The notes under the pieces are model-generated. The model was not told the DNA's origin and ran no database searches. It worked only from the letters and a program-made list of their open reading frames with translations. DNA of 64,000 nucleotides from Caprella mutica (Eukaryota; Arthropoda; Malacostraca; Amphipoda; Caprellidae), in NCBI GenBank assembly GCA_947561585.1, contig CANNZV010001853.1:124001-188000 (forward strand), given 5' to 3'. Both the position numbers and the translations under genes were made by a program. Shown here one piece after another: positions 34,606 through 45,603 of the stretch; the first letter of the stretch is position 1, and each line of letters opens with the position of its first letter.

Positions 34606-37600
34606 ATGGATCCTTCTGGGAAGGATTCTGCTGCTTCGAGCAGCAAGCTAAGTCCTGGGGACTTAGTAGTGGTGGGGGCTAACACTCCTACCAAGGGTAC
34701 TCTGGGAGTACTCATGGCAGCTGGTAGACTTTCGAGTCGTGAGATGCCAGTTGTCAAGGCCATTGTAAATGGCCAATCTGTCTTGTGTCTGGTTGATACA
34801 GGCAGCGGGTGCACGATGGTGTCTACCCGGGTGGTGGTGGGACTTAAGGGCCGAAAGGCCCGTCATTTTATGACAGCTGACGGCAAAACTTCCACCAATG
34901 GAAGGGAGTGCTGGGTGGCAGTGGGATTGCATGGACACTGTTTTAGTGTACGTGCAATTGCCCACAGAGGATTGGAAAATCTCGGAGTTGACTGCCTCCT
35001 AGGTGATGACGTTGTCGATCACATGGGAGGTGTGACGATTCGCAGAGGATCCGATTCTCGTTATTTGGTCGATTGGGGTAAGCCTAATGCGACTGATTGC
35101 TGTGGAGTCTTTTCCAAGGGAAAAAGACGTCCTATAGCATGTGGTGTGGCTCCACCACTGTCGATTTCTGATAAAGATTTCGATGCTGTTTTTGCTAACG
35201 GCAAATGGACCGTGAGCTGGCGCTGGGCTGCTGGCAAGCCAAAACAGCTTCAGACTGGTGTTGGAGAGTACAAATGTACTCGAACACCAGGTGTACACGA
35301 GAGGTACACAACGGAGATCCAAAGTTGGATTTCCAAAGGTTGGCTAGTAGAGTGGAAAGGACCTGTTAAGGGTGTCATTCCACTGCTGGTCGTTGTCCAG
35401 CCTACTAAGGACAAGGTTAGGCCGGTAATGGATTACCGTGAGCTTAACCCTTTTGTCGAATCTCATACTGAGGAATCGGCAGTGTGTGCTGAGAAGGTAC
35501 GCAAGTGGAGACAACTGCAGGGGCAGCTTAAGGTCGTAGACCTGAAGGCTGCCTATCTGCAGATTCATGTCTCCAAGGAACTATGGCAGTACCAGATTGT
35601 CAGGTATAATGGAGTCCATTATGCTTTGACACGTCTTGGCTTCGGCCTGACATGTGCACCGAGGATCATGACGATGATTCTCGGTAAAGTTCTTTCGATG
35701 GACGATCAAATTGATCGTGCCACGGATCATTATATCGATGATATTTTGGTCCAAGAGTCTATTGTTAGTGCTTCTCGAGTTAGGGAACACTTGCATCGAT
35801 ATGGACTCGAATCGAAAGAACCGGAAGGGCTTGACGGTGGTCGAGTCCTTGGGATTGCCTTGAATAAGGTGCCCAATGGACATTTGAAAATGTCTAGAGG
35901 ATCCGAGCTATCTTCTTACATATCAGAATCTTCTGGTATGACGAAGAGACACTTGTTTTCTCTGTGTGGTCGGCTCACAGGGCATTACCCTGTAGCGGGT
36001 TGGCTAAGGCCTCATTGCAGCTTTCTGAAGCGATTGGGGTCAGACGGTTCCTGGGACGAACCTGTCAGTGAGTGTGTTCGTAAGCTAGTTGACGAACTGG
36101 TGAGTCGAGTCCTCTCTGAAGATCCTGTGAAGGGTCAGTGGTATGTCAATCCAAACGGTAATGTTACTGTTTGGACTGATGCTAGTTCGCTAGCGATGGG
36201 TGTTGTCATTCAGGTGGATGGCGCACTAGTGGAAGATGCTACCTGGCTTCGAAAGAAGTCAGATCATCACCACATCAACGTCTCAGAGCTTGAGGCTGTT
36301 GGGCGTGGAATCAACCTAGCAATCACGTGGGGCTTCAAAGCTTTCGCGATTGCTACGGATTCCAGAACTGTGTTGTCCTGGCTAGACAACACGGTTGAGG
36401 GCCATTCTCGTGTGCGCACGAAGGGAGCGGCTCAAATGCTAATCAAGCGACGCTTGGCGGTGATTAAGGAAATCATCAACGAGTATGAACTGGCAGTTGA
36501 GTTTCGATTTGTTTCGACAATCGAAAACAAGGCTGACCAGTTAACTCGGGTAACTAAGAAATGGCTTAGTTATCAAGAGTCTGATGACTCTGAAACAGTA
36601 GAGACTGTTTCGGCGGCTCTTTCGACAGGAAAGACGCTAAAGGATGCCATATGGGCGGCTCATCTGCCGCATCATTTTGGCGTCGATCGCACGCTTTACC
36701 TTGGCAAGCAGATTAGGTTGGACCTAACTCGCAACCAAGTTAAACGTGAGATCGAAGGATGCGAAGAGTGTCTTCGTATAGATCCTTCAAGAAGGGTTGA
36801 GAACTTCGTTGAGCGAGGTGACTTAGCCGTGGAAGGGAACTGGCATCGTGTAGCTGCTGATGTTACGCACTACAACAATGTCCACTACCTTTCCATCGTT
36901 GATTGCGGTCCGTCGAGGTTCACAATATGGCGAAGGTTGTCGAATGAGACGGCAGCTAGTATTGTGACCAATCTCCAGCAAGTGGTTGTTGAGCACGGAC
37001 CTTTTGCCGAATTGTTGTTAGACAACTCGACGGCATTTAGGTCGGCAACTGTCGAGCAGTTTGCCAGGGATTGGGGAATCTCTTTGCGATTCCGTGCCGC
37101 TTACGCCCCAAGTGGAAATGGAATAGTAGAGAGAAACCATCGCACGATCAAGAGGATCGCTGCACGGGGAAAAATTTCCCCTGAGGTTGCGACATTTTGG
37201 TATAATGTCACGCCTCGGAAAGGTGTTGAGGACGCATCTGTTCCGTATCGTAAGATTTTCAAGTACCCTTGGAGGGTACCTTACGATATCAACCAGAAGG
37301 TTGAAGTGGAGGGGAAAAATGAGAATTTTTCCATTGGTGACGAGGTATGGGTCAAGCCTGCGATACCCTCGTGCACCAAGCACTGGACTCATGGAAGAGT
37401 TACAGAGGTGCAATCCAAACATGTCATATGTGTGGATGGCATGCCTAGACATGTCCGTGACGTTAGGAAACGTCGAGGCTCCAATGAGGAGACTCCTGAG
37501 TATGACTCAGATGAAGATGAGTCAACGTTCTACGACGCTCATGCTGGCACTGAACCTCTCAGTAGATCAGCAGACCAGGTGCAGCCTACGGTTGAGCCAG

Positions 37601-37764
37601 AGGCTCTAACGGCAGAGCAGGAGCAGGTTATGGCTGAGTCTGATGAGTCAGACTCTGATAGACCCGAGGAAATCGGTGAAGTTGTCAGGGCTCCCGTGGA
37701 GGAGCCAAGACGATCAGGTAGGATTCGTCGTCAACCTGGTTGGTTGGCCGACTATGTCCCATGA
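34606..37764 (+). CDS. pol: Pol polyprotein, copy 2 (1052 aa), intact
   Basis: Domains in order. Aspartic protease with D64-T65-G66 (CLVDTGSG). Reverse transcriptase with VRPVMDYRELN, D312 in VVDLKAAY and YIDD at 376-379. RNase H with D525 (WTDASS), E561, D585 and D644. Integrase with an N-terminal zinc site (H686, H690, C719, C722) and a D752-D806-E842 triad with exactly 35 residues between D806 and E842. The C terminus ends RRSGRIRRQPGWLADYVP, a tail common in LTR-element integrases. Together these cut the polyprotein, copy the RNA and insert the DNA. All catalytic residues are present. The start is given at the first ATG, but a Gag-Pol fusion by -1 frameshift is more likely. All Gln codons are CAA/CAG, so the element uses the standard code. 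Confidence 0.95.
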   Translation: MDPSGKDSAASSSKLSPGDLVVVGANTPTKGTLGVLMAAGRLSSREMPVVKAIVNGQSVLCLVDTGSGCTMVSTRVVVGLKGRKARHFMTADGKTSTNGRECWVAVGLHGHCFSVRAIAHRGLENLGVDCLLGDDVVDHMGGVTIRRGSDSRYLVDWGKPNATDCCGVFSKGKRRPIACGVAPPLSISDKDFDAVFANGKWTVSWRWAAGKPKQLQTGVGEYKCTRTPGVHERYTTEIQSWISKGWLVEWKGPVKGVIPLLVVVQPTKDKVRPVMDYRELNPFVESHTEESAVCAEKVRKWRQLQGQLKVVDLKAAYLQIHVSKELWQYQIVRYNGVHYALTRLGFGLTCAPRIMTMILGKVLSMDDQIDRATDHYIDDILVQESIVSASRVREHLHRYGLESKEPEGLDGGRVLGIALNKVPNGHLKMSRGSELSSYISESSGMTKRHLFSLCGRLTGHYPVAGWLRPHCSFLKRLGSDGSWDEPVSECVRKLVDELVSRVLSEDPVKGQWYVNPNGNVTVWTDASSLAMGVVIQVDGALVEDATWLRKKSDHHHINVSELEAVGRGINLAITWGFKAFAIATDSRTVLSWLDNTVEGHSRVRTKGAAQMLIKRRLAVIKEIINEYELAVEFRFVSTIENKADQLTRVTKKWLSYQESDDSETVETVSAALSTGKTLKDAIWAAHLPHHFGVDRTLYLGKQIRLDLTRNQVKREIEGCEECLRIDPSRRVENFVERGDLAVEGNWHRVAADVTHYNNVHYLSIVDCGPSRFTIWRRLSNETAASIVTNLQQVVVEHGPFAELLLDNSTAFRSATVEQFARDWGISLRFRAAYAPSGNGIVERNHRTIKRIAARGKISPEVATFWYNVTPRKGVEDASVPYRKIFKYPWRVPYDINQKVEVEGKNENFSIGDEVWVKPAIPSCTKHWTHGRVTEVQSKHVICVDGMPRHVRDVRKRRGSNEETPEYDSDEDESTFYDAHAGTEPLSRSADQVQPTVEPEALTAEQEQVMAESDESDSDRPEEIGEVVRAPVEEPRRSGRIRRQPGWLADYVP

Positions 37765-37787
37765 GTTCTTAAAGGAACTAGGGGGGA

Positions 37788-38332
37788 TGTGGTAACTTGC
37801 TGTACTAATCTGTGATTACAAAAATGGTTGGAAGCGGCAAGCCACTGATAATGACAGAGGATTTTTTGAAGTGACCAGTCGCGTTTTGAGACCTGCTTCT
37901 GTAAAGTGTTCTGTGAGTGTTTCAAGCTTTGTCTGTGACAAAAGTGTTTTGTAAGTAACGTGTTACTTGCCTAACGGTTAGGTAGTTTTTGGGAGTACTT
38001 GTTGTACTAGCGTCGGTTTACTTTGGAAGTAAACCACGTAGTGGTGAGTTGCTTTCCTAAGCACGCAAGTTGAGGTTTGCATTTTGTGTGATTTGCTTCC
38101 TAGGTACAACCTTTTTGTACTGTGAGTACAAGAAGTGTTTACCGGTTGTCTCATCATACGGTTGTACGTTGTACAATCAGGTGTGAGTTGGCCAGTTAAA
38201 GGGGTGGTTGGAGACTGTGCAAGAGTTCTAGGAACTCGCAACTAGGATTGCAGTTAGTTTTTGCTTTGGCTAACTAACCAGTGACGTCACTGCATCAGCT
38301 CTTGGGAGCTAGCAACTGAGGTTGTTCCTTCA
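37788..38332 (+). repeat. 3' LTR, copy 2
   Basis: 545 bp, starting tgtggtaact and ending gttccttca, followed by the gatct duplication. Confidence 0.95.
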
Positions 38333-41267
38333 GATCTATTAACAGAAAAGGAGCTATCTACAGCAAAAGATCTATCAACAATAAGGGATCTATCTGCAGC
38401 AAAGAATCCATCTACAGCAAAGGATCTATCTTCAGCAAAGGATCTATCTACAGCAAAGTGATCTATCTACAGTGGGGGATCGATCTACAGCAAATGATCT
38501 ATCTACAGCAAAGTGTTCCATCTACAGCAGAGGATCTATCTACAGCAAAGGATCTATTTACAGCAGAAGATCTTTCTACAGCAGAGGATCTATTTACAGC
38601 AGAAGATCTTTCTACAGCAGAGGTTCTTTCTACGGCAAATGATCTATCTACAGCAAAGGATCTATTTACAGAAAAGGATCTATCTACAGCAAATTATCTA
38701 TCTACAACGAACGATTTATCTACAGCAAAGGATCTATCTACATATAAGGATCCATCTACAGCAAAGGATCTATCTACAGTAAAAGTTCTATCGACAGCAA
38801 AGGACCTATCTACAGTAAAGGATCTATCTACCTCATATGATCAATCCACAGCAAGGGATCTATCTACAGCAAAGGATCTATTTACAGTAAAGGAGCTCTC
38901 TACAGCAAAAGATCTATCTACAATAAGGGATCTATCTTCAGCAAAGGATATATCTACATCAAATGATCTATCTTCAGCAAAGGTTCTTTCTACAGCATAA
39001 GATCTATCGACAGTAAATGATCTATCTACAATAAGTGATCTATCAACATCAAAGGATCTATCTACAGCAAAAGATCTATCTACAGCAAATGATCAATCTA
39101 CAGCAAAGGATATATCTACAGTAAAGGAACTCTATACAGCCAAAGGATCCATTTACAGCGAAGGACCTATCTACAGTAAGGGATCTATTTACAGCGAAGG
39201 ATCAATCTACAGCAAATGATCTATCTACAGCAAAGGATCTATCTACAGCATAGGATCTATCTACAGCAATGGATCTATCTACAGTAAAAGATCTTTTTGC
39301 AGCAAAGGATAAATCTACAGCAAAGGATCTTTTTACAGCGAAGGATCGATCTACAGCAAAGGATCCATCTACAGCAAAGGATCCATCTACAGCAAAGGAT
39401 CTATCTACAGAAAAGGATCTATCTACAGCAAATGATCTATCTACAGTCAAGGATTTCTCTACTGCAAAGGATCTCTCTACATCAAAGGATCTATCTACAG
39501 CAAAGGATCTATTTACAGCGAAGGATCTATCTACAACAAAGGATCTATCTACAGCAAAGAATCTATCTACAGCAAAGGATCTATCTACAGCAAAGTATCT
39601 ATCTACAGTCAAGGATTTATCTACTGCAAAGGATCTCTCTACAGCAAAGGATCAATCTACATTTAAGGATCTATCTTAAGCAAAGGATTTATCTACAGCA
39701 AAGGATCTATCTACAGCAAAGTGATCTATCTTCAGTAAGGGATCTATCTACAGCAAATTATCTGTCTACACCAAAGGATCTTTCTACAGCGCAGGATCTG
39801 TCAACAGCAAAGGATAAATCTATAGCAAAAGATCTATTTACAACAAAAGTTCTATCTAAAGCAAAGGATCTATCTACAGCAAAGGATCTATTTACAGTAA
39901 AGAAGCTATCTACAGCAGAAGATCTATCAACAATAAGGGATCTATCTGCAGCAAAGGATCTATCTACAGCAAAGGATCTATCTTCAGCAAAGGATCTATC
40001 TACAGCAAAGTGATCTATCTACAGAAAGGGATCTATCTACAGCAAAGAATCTATCTACACTGAAGGATCTTTCTACAGCGAAAGATCTTTCTACAGCAGA
40101 GGATTTTTCTACAGCAAAGGATCTATCTACAGCAAAGGATCTATTTACAGTATGGGATCTATCTACAACAACGGTTTTATCTACAATAAAAGATCTATCT
40201 ACAGAAAAGGATCTATCTACAGCGTAGAATCTATCTAAAGCAAAGGATCCATCTACAGCAAAGGATCTATCTACAGTAAAGGATCTATCTACTGCAAAGG
40301 AACTGTCTACAGCAAAGGATCTATCTACAACAAAGAATCTATCTACACCAAAGGATCAATCTACAGCAAATGATCTATCTACAGTAAAGGGACTACATAC
40401 AGCAAAGGATCCATCTACAGTCAAGGATCTATCAACAGCAAAGGATCAATCTATAGCAAAAGATCTATTTACAACAAAATGTCTATCCACAGCAAAAAAT
40501 CTATCTACAGCGAAGGATCTATCTACAGGAAAGGATCTATCTACAGCAAAGGATCTATTTACAGTAAAGGAGCTATCTACAGCAAAAGATCTATCAACAC
40601 TGAGGGATCTCTCTACAGCATAGGACCTATCTACAGTAAAGGATCTATCTACCTCATATGATCAATCCACAGCAAGAGATCTATCTACAGCAAAGGATCT
40701 ATTTACAGAAAAGGAGCTATCTACAGCAAAAGATCTATCTACAATAAGGGATCTATCTTCAGCAAAGGATATATCTACAGCAAATGATCTATCTTCAGCA
40801 AATGTTCTTTCTACAGCATAAGATCTATCGACAGCAAAGGATCTATCTACAATAAGTGATCTATCTACATCAAAGGATCTATCTACAGCAAAAGATCTAT
40901 CTACAACAAATGATCAATCTACAGCAAAGGATATATCTACAGTAAAGGATCTCTATACAGCCAAAGGATCCATTTACAGCAAAGGACCTATCTACAGTAA
41001 GGGATCTATTTACAGCGAAGGATCAATCTACAGAAAATGATCTATCAACAGCAAAGGATCTATCTACAGCATAGAATCTATCTACAGCAATGGATCTATC
41101 TACAGTAAAAGATCTTTTTGCAGCAAAGGATAAATCTACAGCAAAGGATCTTTTTACAGCGAAGGATCGATCTACAGCAAAGGATCCATCTACAGCAAAG
41201 GATCTATTTACAGCAAAGGATCTATCTACACCAAAGGATCTATCTAAAGTCAAGGATTTATCTACTG
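38333..41267 (+). repeat. 18-bp satellite array, segment 4
   Basis: Copy of segment 2 in the second 13.7-kb unit, differing from it at isolated bases (for example acagcaaag/acatcaaag near 39481). Confidence 0.95.
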
Positions 41268-41470
41268 ATTGAAGAAAATAGAGGACTCCTTGGTTGCTAC
41301 ATTATGTTTAGGGTGAAGAACTCAACAAGAAGTAGTTTGAATTTTCCCAAGCTTTCAGAATCCTTCGTGGTTTCCGTCTTCAGTGGTAACATTTATTAAA
41401 ATACAAGCGACTTATAATCTACCTACTAGTAATCATGATACATATCCTAACTTCTATTTTTTTATACATT

Positions 41471-43661
41471 TCAATTTTAATTTTTAACTATCTTATTAAC
41501 TATAGGAACTATTTACTAAGGGACTTCCTATGCTCTATTTAAAGTGTCATCCTACCCATGCGTATAATAAGATTCTAATTTCCTCCTATTAAAAGTATGT
41601 TGACATTGTTACAATATTCTAACATTATCAAAATCTAAACAATGGCCTGTATCTCTATTATGTTAATATATCTATGACTATTCTACTCTCTTAAGTACAT
41701 TAGATTTATGTTCTTTAATTCTATCACCTAACATTCTACCTGTTTCTCCTACGTATTTACTATCACAATCCTAACAATCTATCTAGTATACTACATTAAT
41801 TTTACATTTTTTCTCTAATCTATCTTTTACTCTTATAACCTAATTGCCTATAGTATTAGTGGATCTATTACTCAATACAATGTCAAATGGTTTCAATATT
41901 TTTTAAACTCGTTCACTTGTTCTTTTTATGTATGGGGCTACTATGTATCTCTTATTGCTGTTCTCTTCTTCTCTTCTTTCTGGTTGTTATTCGTTTTGTA
42001 GGGCAATTCTCTTCTTATTTATAACTCTATTAATTATTTAGTGTTAGATCTCGTCTTATTTCATCTTAATCGTCTTCTAAATGTGATTGGCTGCAAATTT
42101 TGAAAGCCCTGGATACTAATGAGTTTATCACACTGATTTTCTAAGTTTTTGAATTGTAGCTACTATAATTTAAATATTTTCCGGTATTTGAGGGTTTTCG
42201 GTATATTGTGAAATCTATTTATCCACATTCTTTTTTCATGAGTTTGATATCCAGAAAAGCTAATTTGTTGTCCTCTTCTATTTCCTACGTGAATTGAATA
42301 TGTTGGTTGATACTATTAATGAATGTAAATAATGACTCTTTTCTATTTCCTGGAATGATGACTAAACAATCATCAACGTATCTTTTCCACAGTAATATTT
42401 CGCATGGAGGATTAGATAGAATTTGTTTTTCTATGTTTTACATCACCATCTCAGCGATGACGGCTGATATTGGTGATCCCATGGGAGTTCCCTTTATCTG
42501 TTTGTATATGTCATTATTGTATTGGAAGAAATTGGAATCAATACAAATTTTGACTAAATTCATTATGTCTTCTTTCTCGAGATTAGTCCAAGTATGAATT
42601 TCGTCATCCAATTCTATTGCTTCTGCTACGCACTACAATGCAAAATCTTAAGGAATGCAGGTAAATAGACTTTTTACATCATAAGAGACTAAAATGTTAT
42701 CTTCCGGGACAATCATATTTTCCAACACTTCTTTAGCTTGGTAGGAATTTTTTAATTTCTATGGTGCTTTATCCGTTATTGGAGTAAGTAATTTCGACAT
42801 AAATTTTGCTAGTTCATATGTAGGACTGTCTATGAATGACACTATTGGTCTAATTGGATTATCTACTTTATGCGTTTTTATATTGGCTTAAAATCTAGGA
42901 GTAATAGTTTTATTACAATATAATTTCTTGTAGGTTTCATCATCTATTTTTTTATTATCTTTTAATTTCTTTAGTAGATAGTTCAGTTTGTTCTTCAAAG
43001 TATTCGTAGGATTTGATGATAATTTAGAATAAGTACTAGTTTAGTTCAGATGATGTAGTACTTTATCATTATATTCAATTTAATCTGTAATTACTAAAGC
43101 ATTTCCTTTATCAACTTTAGTTATTTTTATAGTTTGATCATTTTTTATAGTTTTCAATGTATCTTTTTCTCTATTTGTCAAGTTCAATTATTTTGCATTG
43201 CACATAGATATCTGAATAGCATTTACTACATTTTACTTAACTTGTGGTTTGTCTCGATAAGATATGTCACGGCAATTTTCGATAGCTCCATCAACAGAAG
43301 CAGTAAGGGTCAGAATATCCCATTTTGAGTGTCCTGTGTTGAAGTTAGATCCTTTCGACAATACATTTATTTGTTCTTGAGTTACTAATTTACTTGACAG
43401 ATTAATCACGGCAGATCTATTCTAACGAACATTGTTGTTAATCCTAGCAATATTTAGATTTTCTAAATATTCATACTTTTCTATCAGTCGTATCTTCTCT
43501 TAAGACATTTTCCTGGTGTGTTTATCATTCGCGGTTTCAATTAGTCTTTACATCAATTCATTACTCAATATTCCAGTCAGTTTACATTTCAGTTGGTGTA
43601 TTTTATTCTTGTACTCATGAATCCTTTTATGATTATCACTAATGAAGAACTTTAAGCACAT
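41471..43661 (-). pseudogene. Penelope-like RT/GIY-YIG protein with in-frame TAA/TAG, copy 2
   Basis: Same frame, same TAA/TAG codons, same 20-base deletion and same terminal TGA (41471-41473) as copy 1. It is a by-product of the segmental duplication, so it is not independent evidence for the unusual codon use. Confidence 0.8.
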
Positions 43662-43685
43662 CTTTGGGAGAGTAATTTAAAAGTA

Positions 43686-44559
43686 TTACATTCATTAATA
43701 GTATCAACCAACATATTCAATTCACGTTGGAAATAGAAGAGGACAACAAATTAGCTTTTCTGGATATTAAACTCATGAAAAAAGAATGTGGATAAATAGA
43801 TTTCACAATATACTGAAAACCCTCAAATACCGGAAAATATTTAGATTATAGTAGCTACAATTCAAAAACTTAGAAAATCAGTGTGATAAACTCATTAGTA
43901 TCCAGGGCTTTCAAATTTGCAGCCAATCACATTTAGAAGACGAATTAGATGAAATAAGACGAGATCTAACACAAAATAATTATCCGAAAAGAGAAATTAA
44001 TAGAGTTATAAATAAGAAGAGAATTGCCCTACAAAACGAATAACAACCAGAAAGAAGAGAAGAAGAGAACAGCAATAAGAGATACATAGTAGCCCCATAC
44101 ATAAAAAGAACAAGTGAACGAGTTTAAAGAATATTGAAACCATTTAACATTGTATTGAGTAATAGATCCACTAATACTATAGGCAATTAGGTTATAAGAG
44201 TAAAAGATAGATTAGAGAAAGAATGTAAAATTAATGTAGTATACTAGATAGATTGTTAGGATTGTGATAGTAAATACGTAGGAGAAACAGGTAGAATGTT
44301 AGGTGATAGAATTAAAGGATATAAATCTAATGTACTTAAGAGAGTAGAATAGTCATAGATATATTAACATAATAGAGATACAGGCCATTGTTTAGATTTT
44401 GATAATGTTAGGATATTGTAACAATGTCAACATACTTTTAATAGGAGGAAATTAGAATCATATTATACGCATGGGTAGGATGACACTTTAAATAGAGCAT
44501 AGGAAGTCCCTTAGTAAATAGTTCCTATAGTTAATAAGATAGTTAAAAATTAAAATTGA
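43686..44559 (+). pseudogene. 5'-truncated inverted Penelope-like copy, copy 2
   Basis: Counterpart of 29941-30814, ending at TGA 44557-44559, with the same private TGA at the IYxKPSNTG position. Confidence 0.75.
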
Positions 44560-45603
44560 AATGTATAAAAAAATTGAAGTTAGGATATGTATCATGATTA
44601 CGAGTAGGTAGATTATAAGTCGCTGGTATTTTATTAATGTTAACCCTGAAGACGGAAACCACGAAGGATTCTGAAAGCTTGGGAAAACTCAAAACTACTT
44701 CTTGTTGAGTACTTCACCCTAAACATGATTTATCTACTGCAAAGGATCTCTCTACAGCAAAGGATCTATCTACAGCAAAGGATCTATTTACAGCGAAGGA
44801 TCTATCTACAACAAAGGATCTATCTACAGCAAAGGATCTATCTACAGCAAAGGATCTATCTACAGCAAAGGATCTATCTACAGTCAAGGATTTATCTACT
44901 GCAAAGGATCTCTCTACAGCAAAGGATCAATCTACATTTAAGGATCTATCTTAAGCAAAGTATTTATCTACAGCAAATTATCTGTCTACACCAAAGAATC
45001 TTTCTACAGCGCAAGATCTGTCAACAGCAAAGGATCAATCTATAGCAAAAGATCCATTCACAACAAAAGTTCTATCTACAGCAAAGGATCTATCTACAGA
45101 AAAGGATCTATCTTCAGCAAAGGATCTATCTACAGTAAAGTGATCTATCTACAGTAAGGGATCTATCTACAGCAAAGAATCTATCTACACTATAGGATCT
45201 TTCTACAGCGAAAGATCTTTCTACAGCAGATGATCTTTCTACAGCAAAGGATCTATCTACAGCAAAGGATCTATTTACAGTATGGGATCTATCTACAACA
45301 ACGGTTTTATCTACAATAAAAGATCTATCTACAGAAAAGGATCTATCTAAAGCGAAGAATCTATCTAAAGCAAAGGATCCATCTACAGCAAAGGATCTAT
45401 CTACAGTAAAGGATCTATCTACTGCAAAGGAACTGTCTACAGCAAAGGATCTATCTACAACAAAGAATCTATCTACAGCAAAGAATCTATGTTCAGCAAA
45501 TAATCTATCTACAGCAAATGATCTATCTACAGCAAAGGATAAATCTACAGCAAAGGATCAATCTACAGCAAATAATCTATCTACAGTAAAGGGATTTTAT
45601 ACA

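Larger units (their letters stand above)
33074..38332 (+). mobile_element. LTR retrotransposon copy 2, intact frames
   Basis: Same structure as copy 1 at an offset of 13,745: LTRs 33074-33618 and 37788-38332, target duplications gatct at 33069-33073 and 38333-38337, polypurine tract 37780-37787. It was copied by segmental duplication rather than by a second insertion, since the flanks are the same. Both gag and pol are open. No TGG-type tRNA primer-binding site is visible directly after the 5' LTR, where the sequence reads agctatctaggc. Confidence 0.95.
41268..44726. mobile_element. Penelope-like composite element, copy 2
   Basis: Duplicate of 27523-30981 with the same inverted-arm structure and the same 13-base flanking duplication (41255-41267 and 44727-44739). 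At least four of the few differences from copy 1 cluster in the last 150 bases of the right arm. Confidence 0.85.
31859..45603 (+). repeat. 13,745-bp segmental duplication, unit 2
   Basis: A near-identical copy of 18114-31858 in direct tandem. Differences noticed by eye include CGA versus TGA in pol, one base in the 5' LTR, and a small cluster near the right end of the Penelope-like element. Confidence 0.9.
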
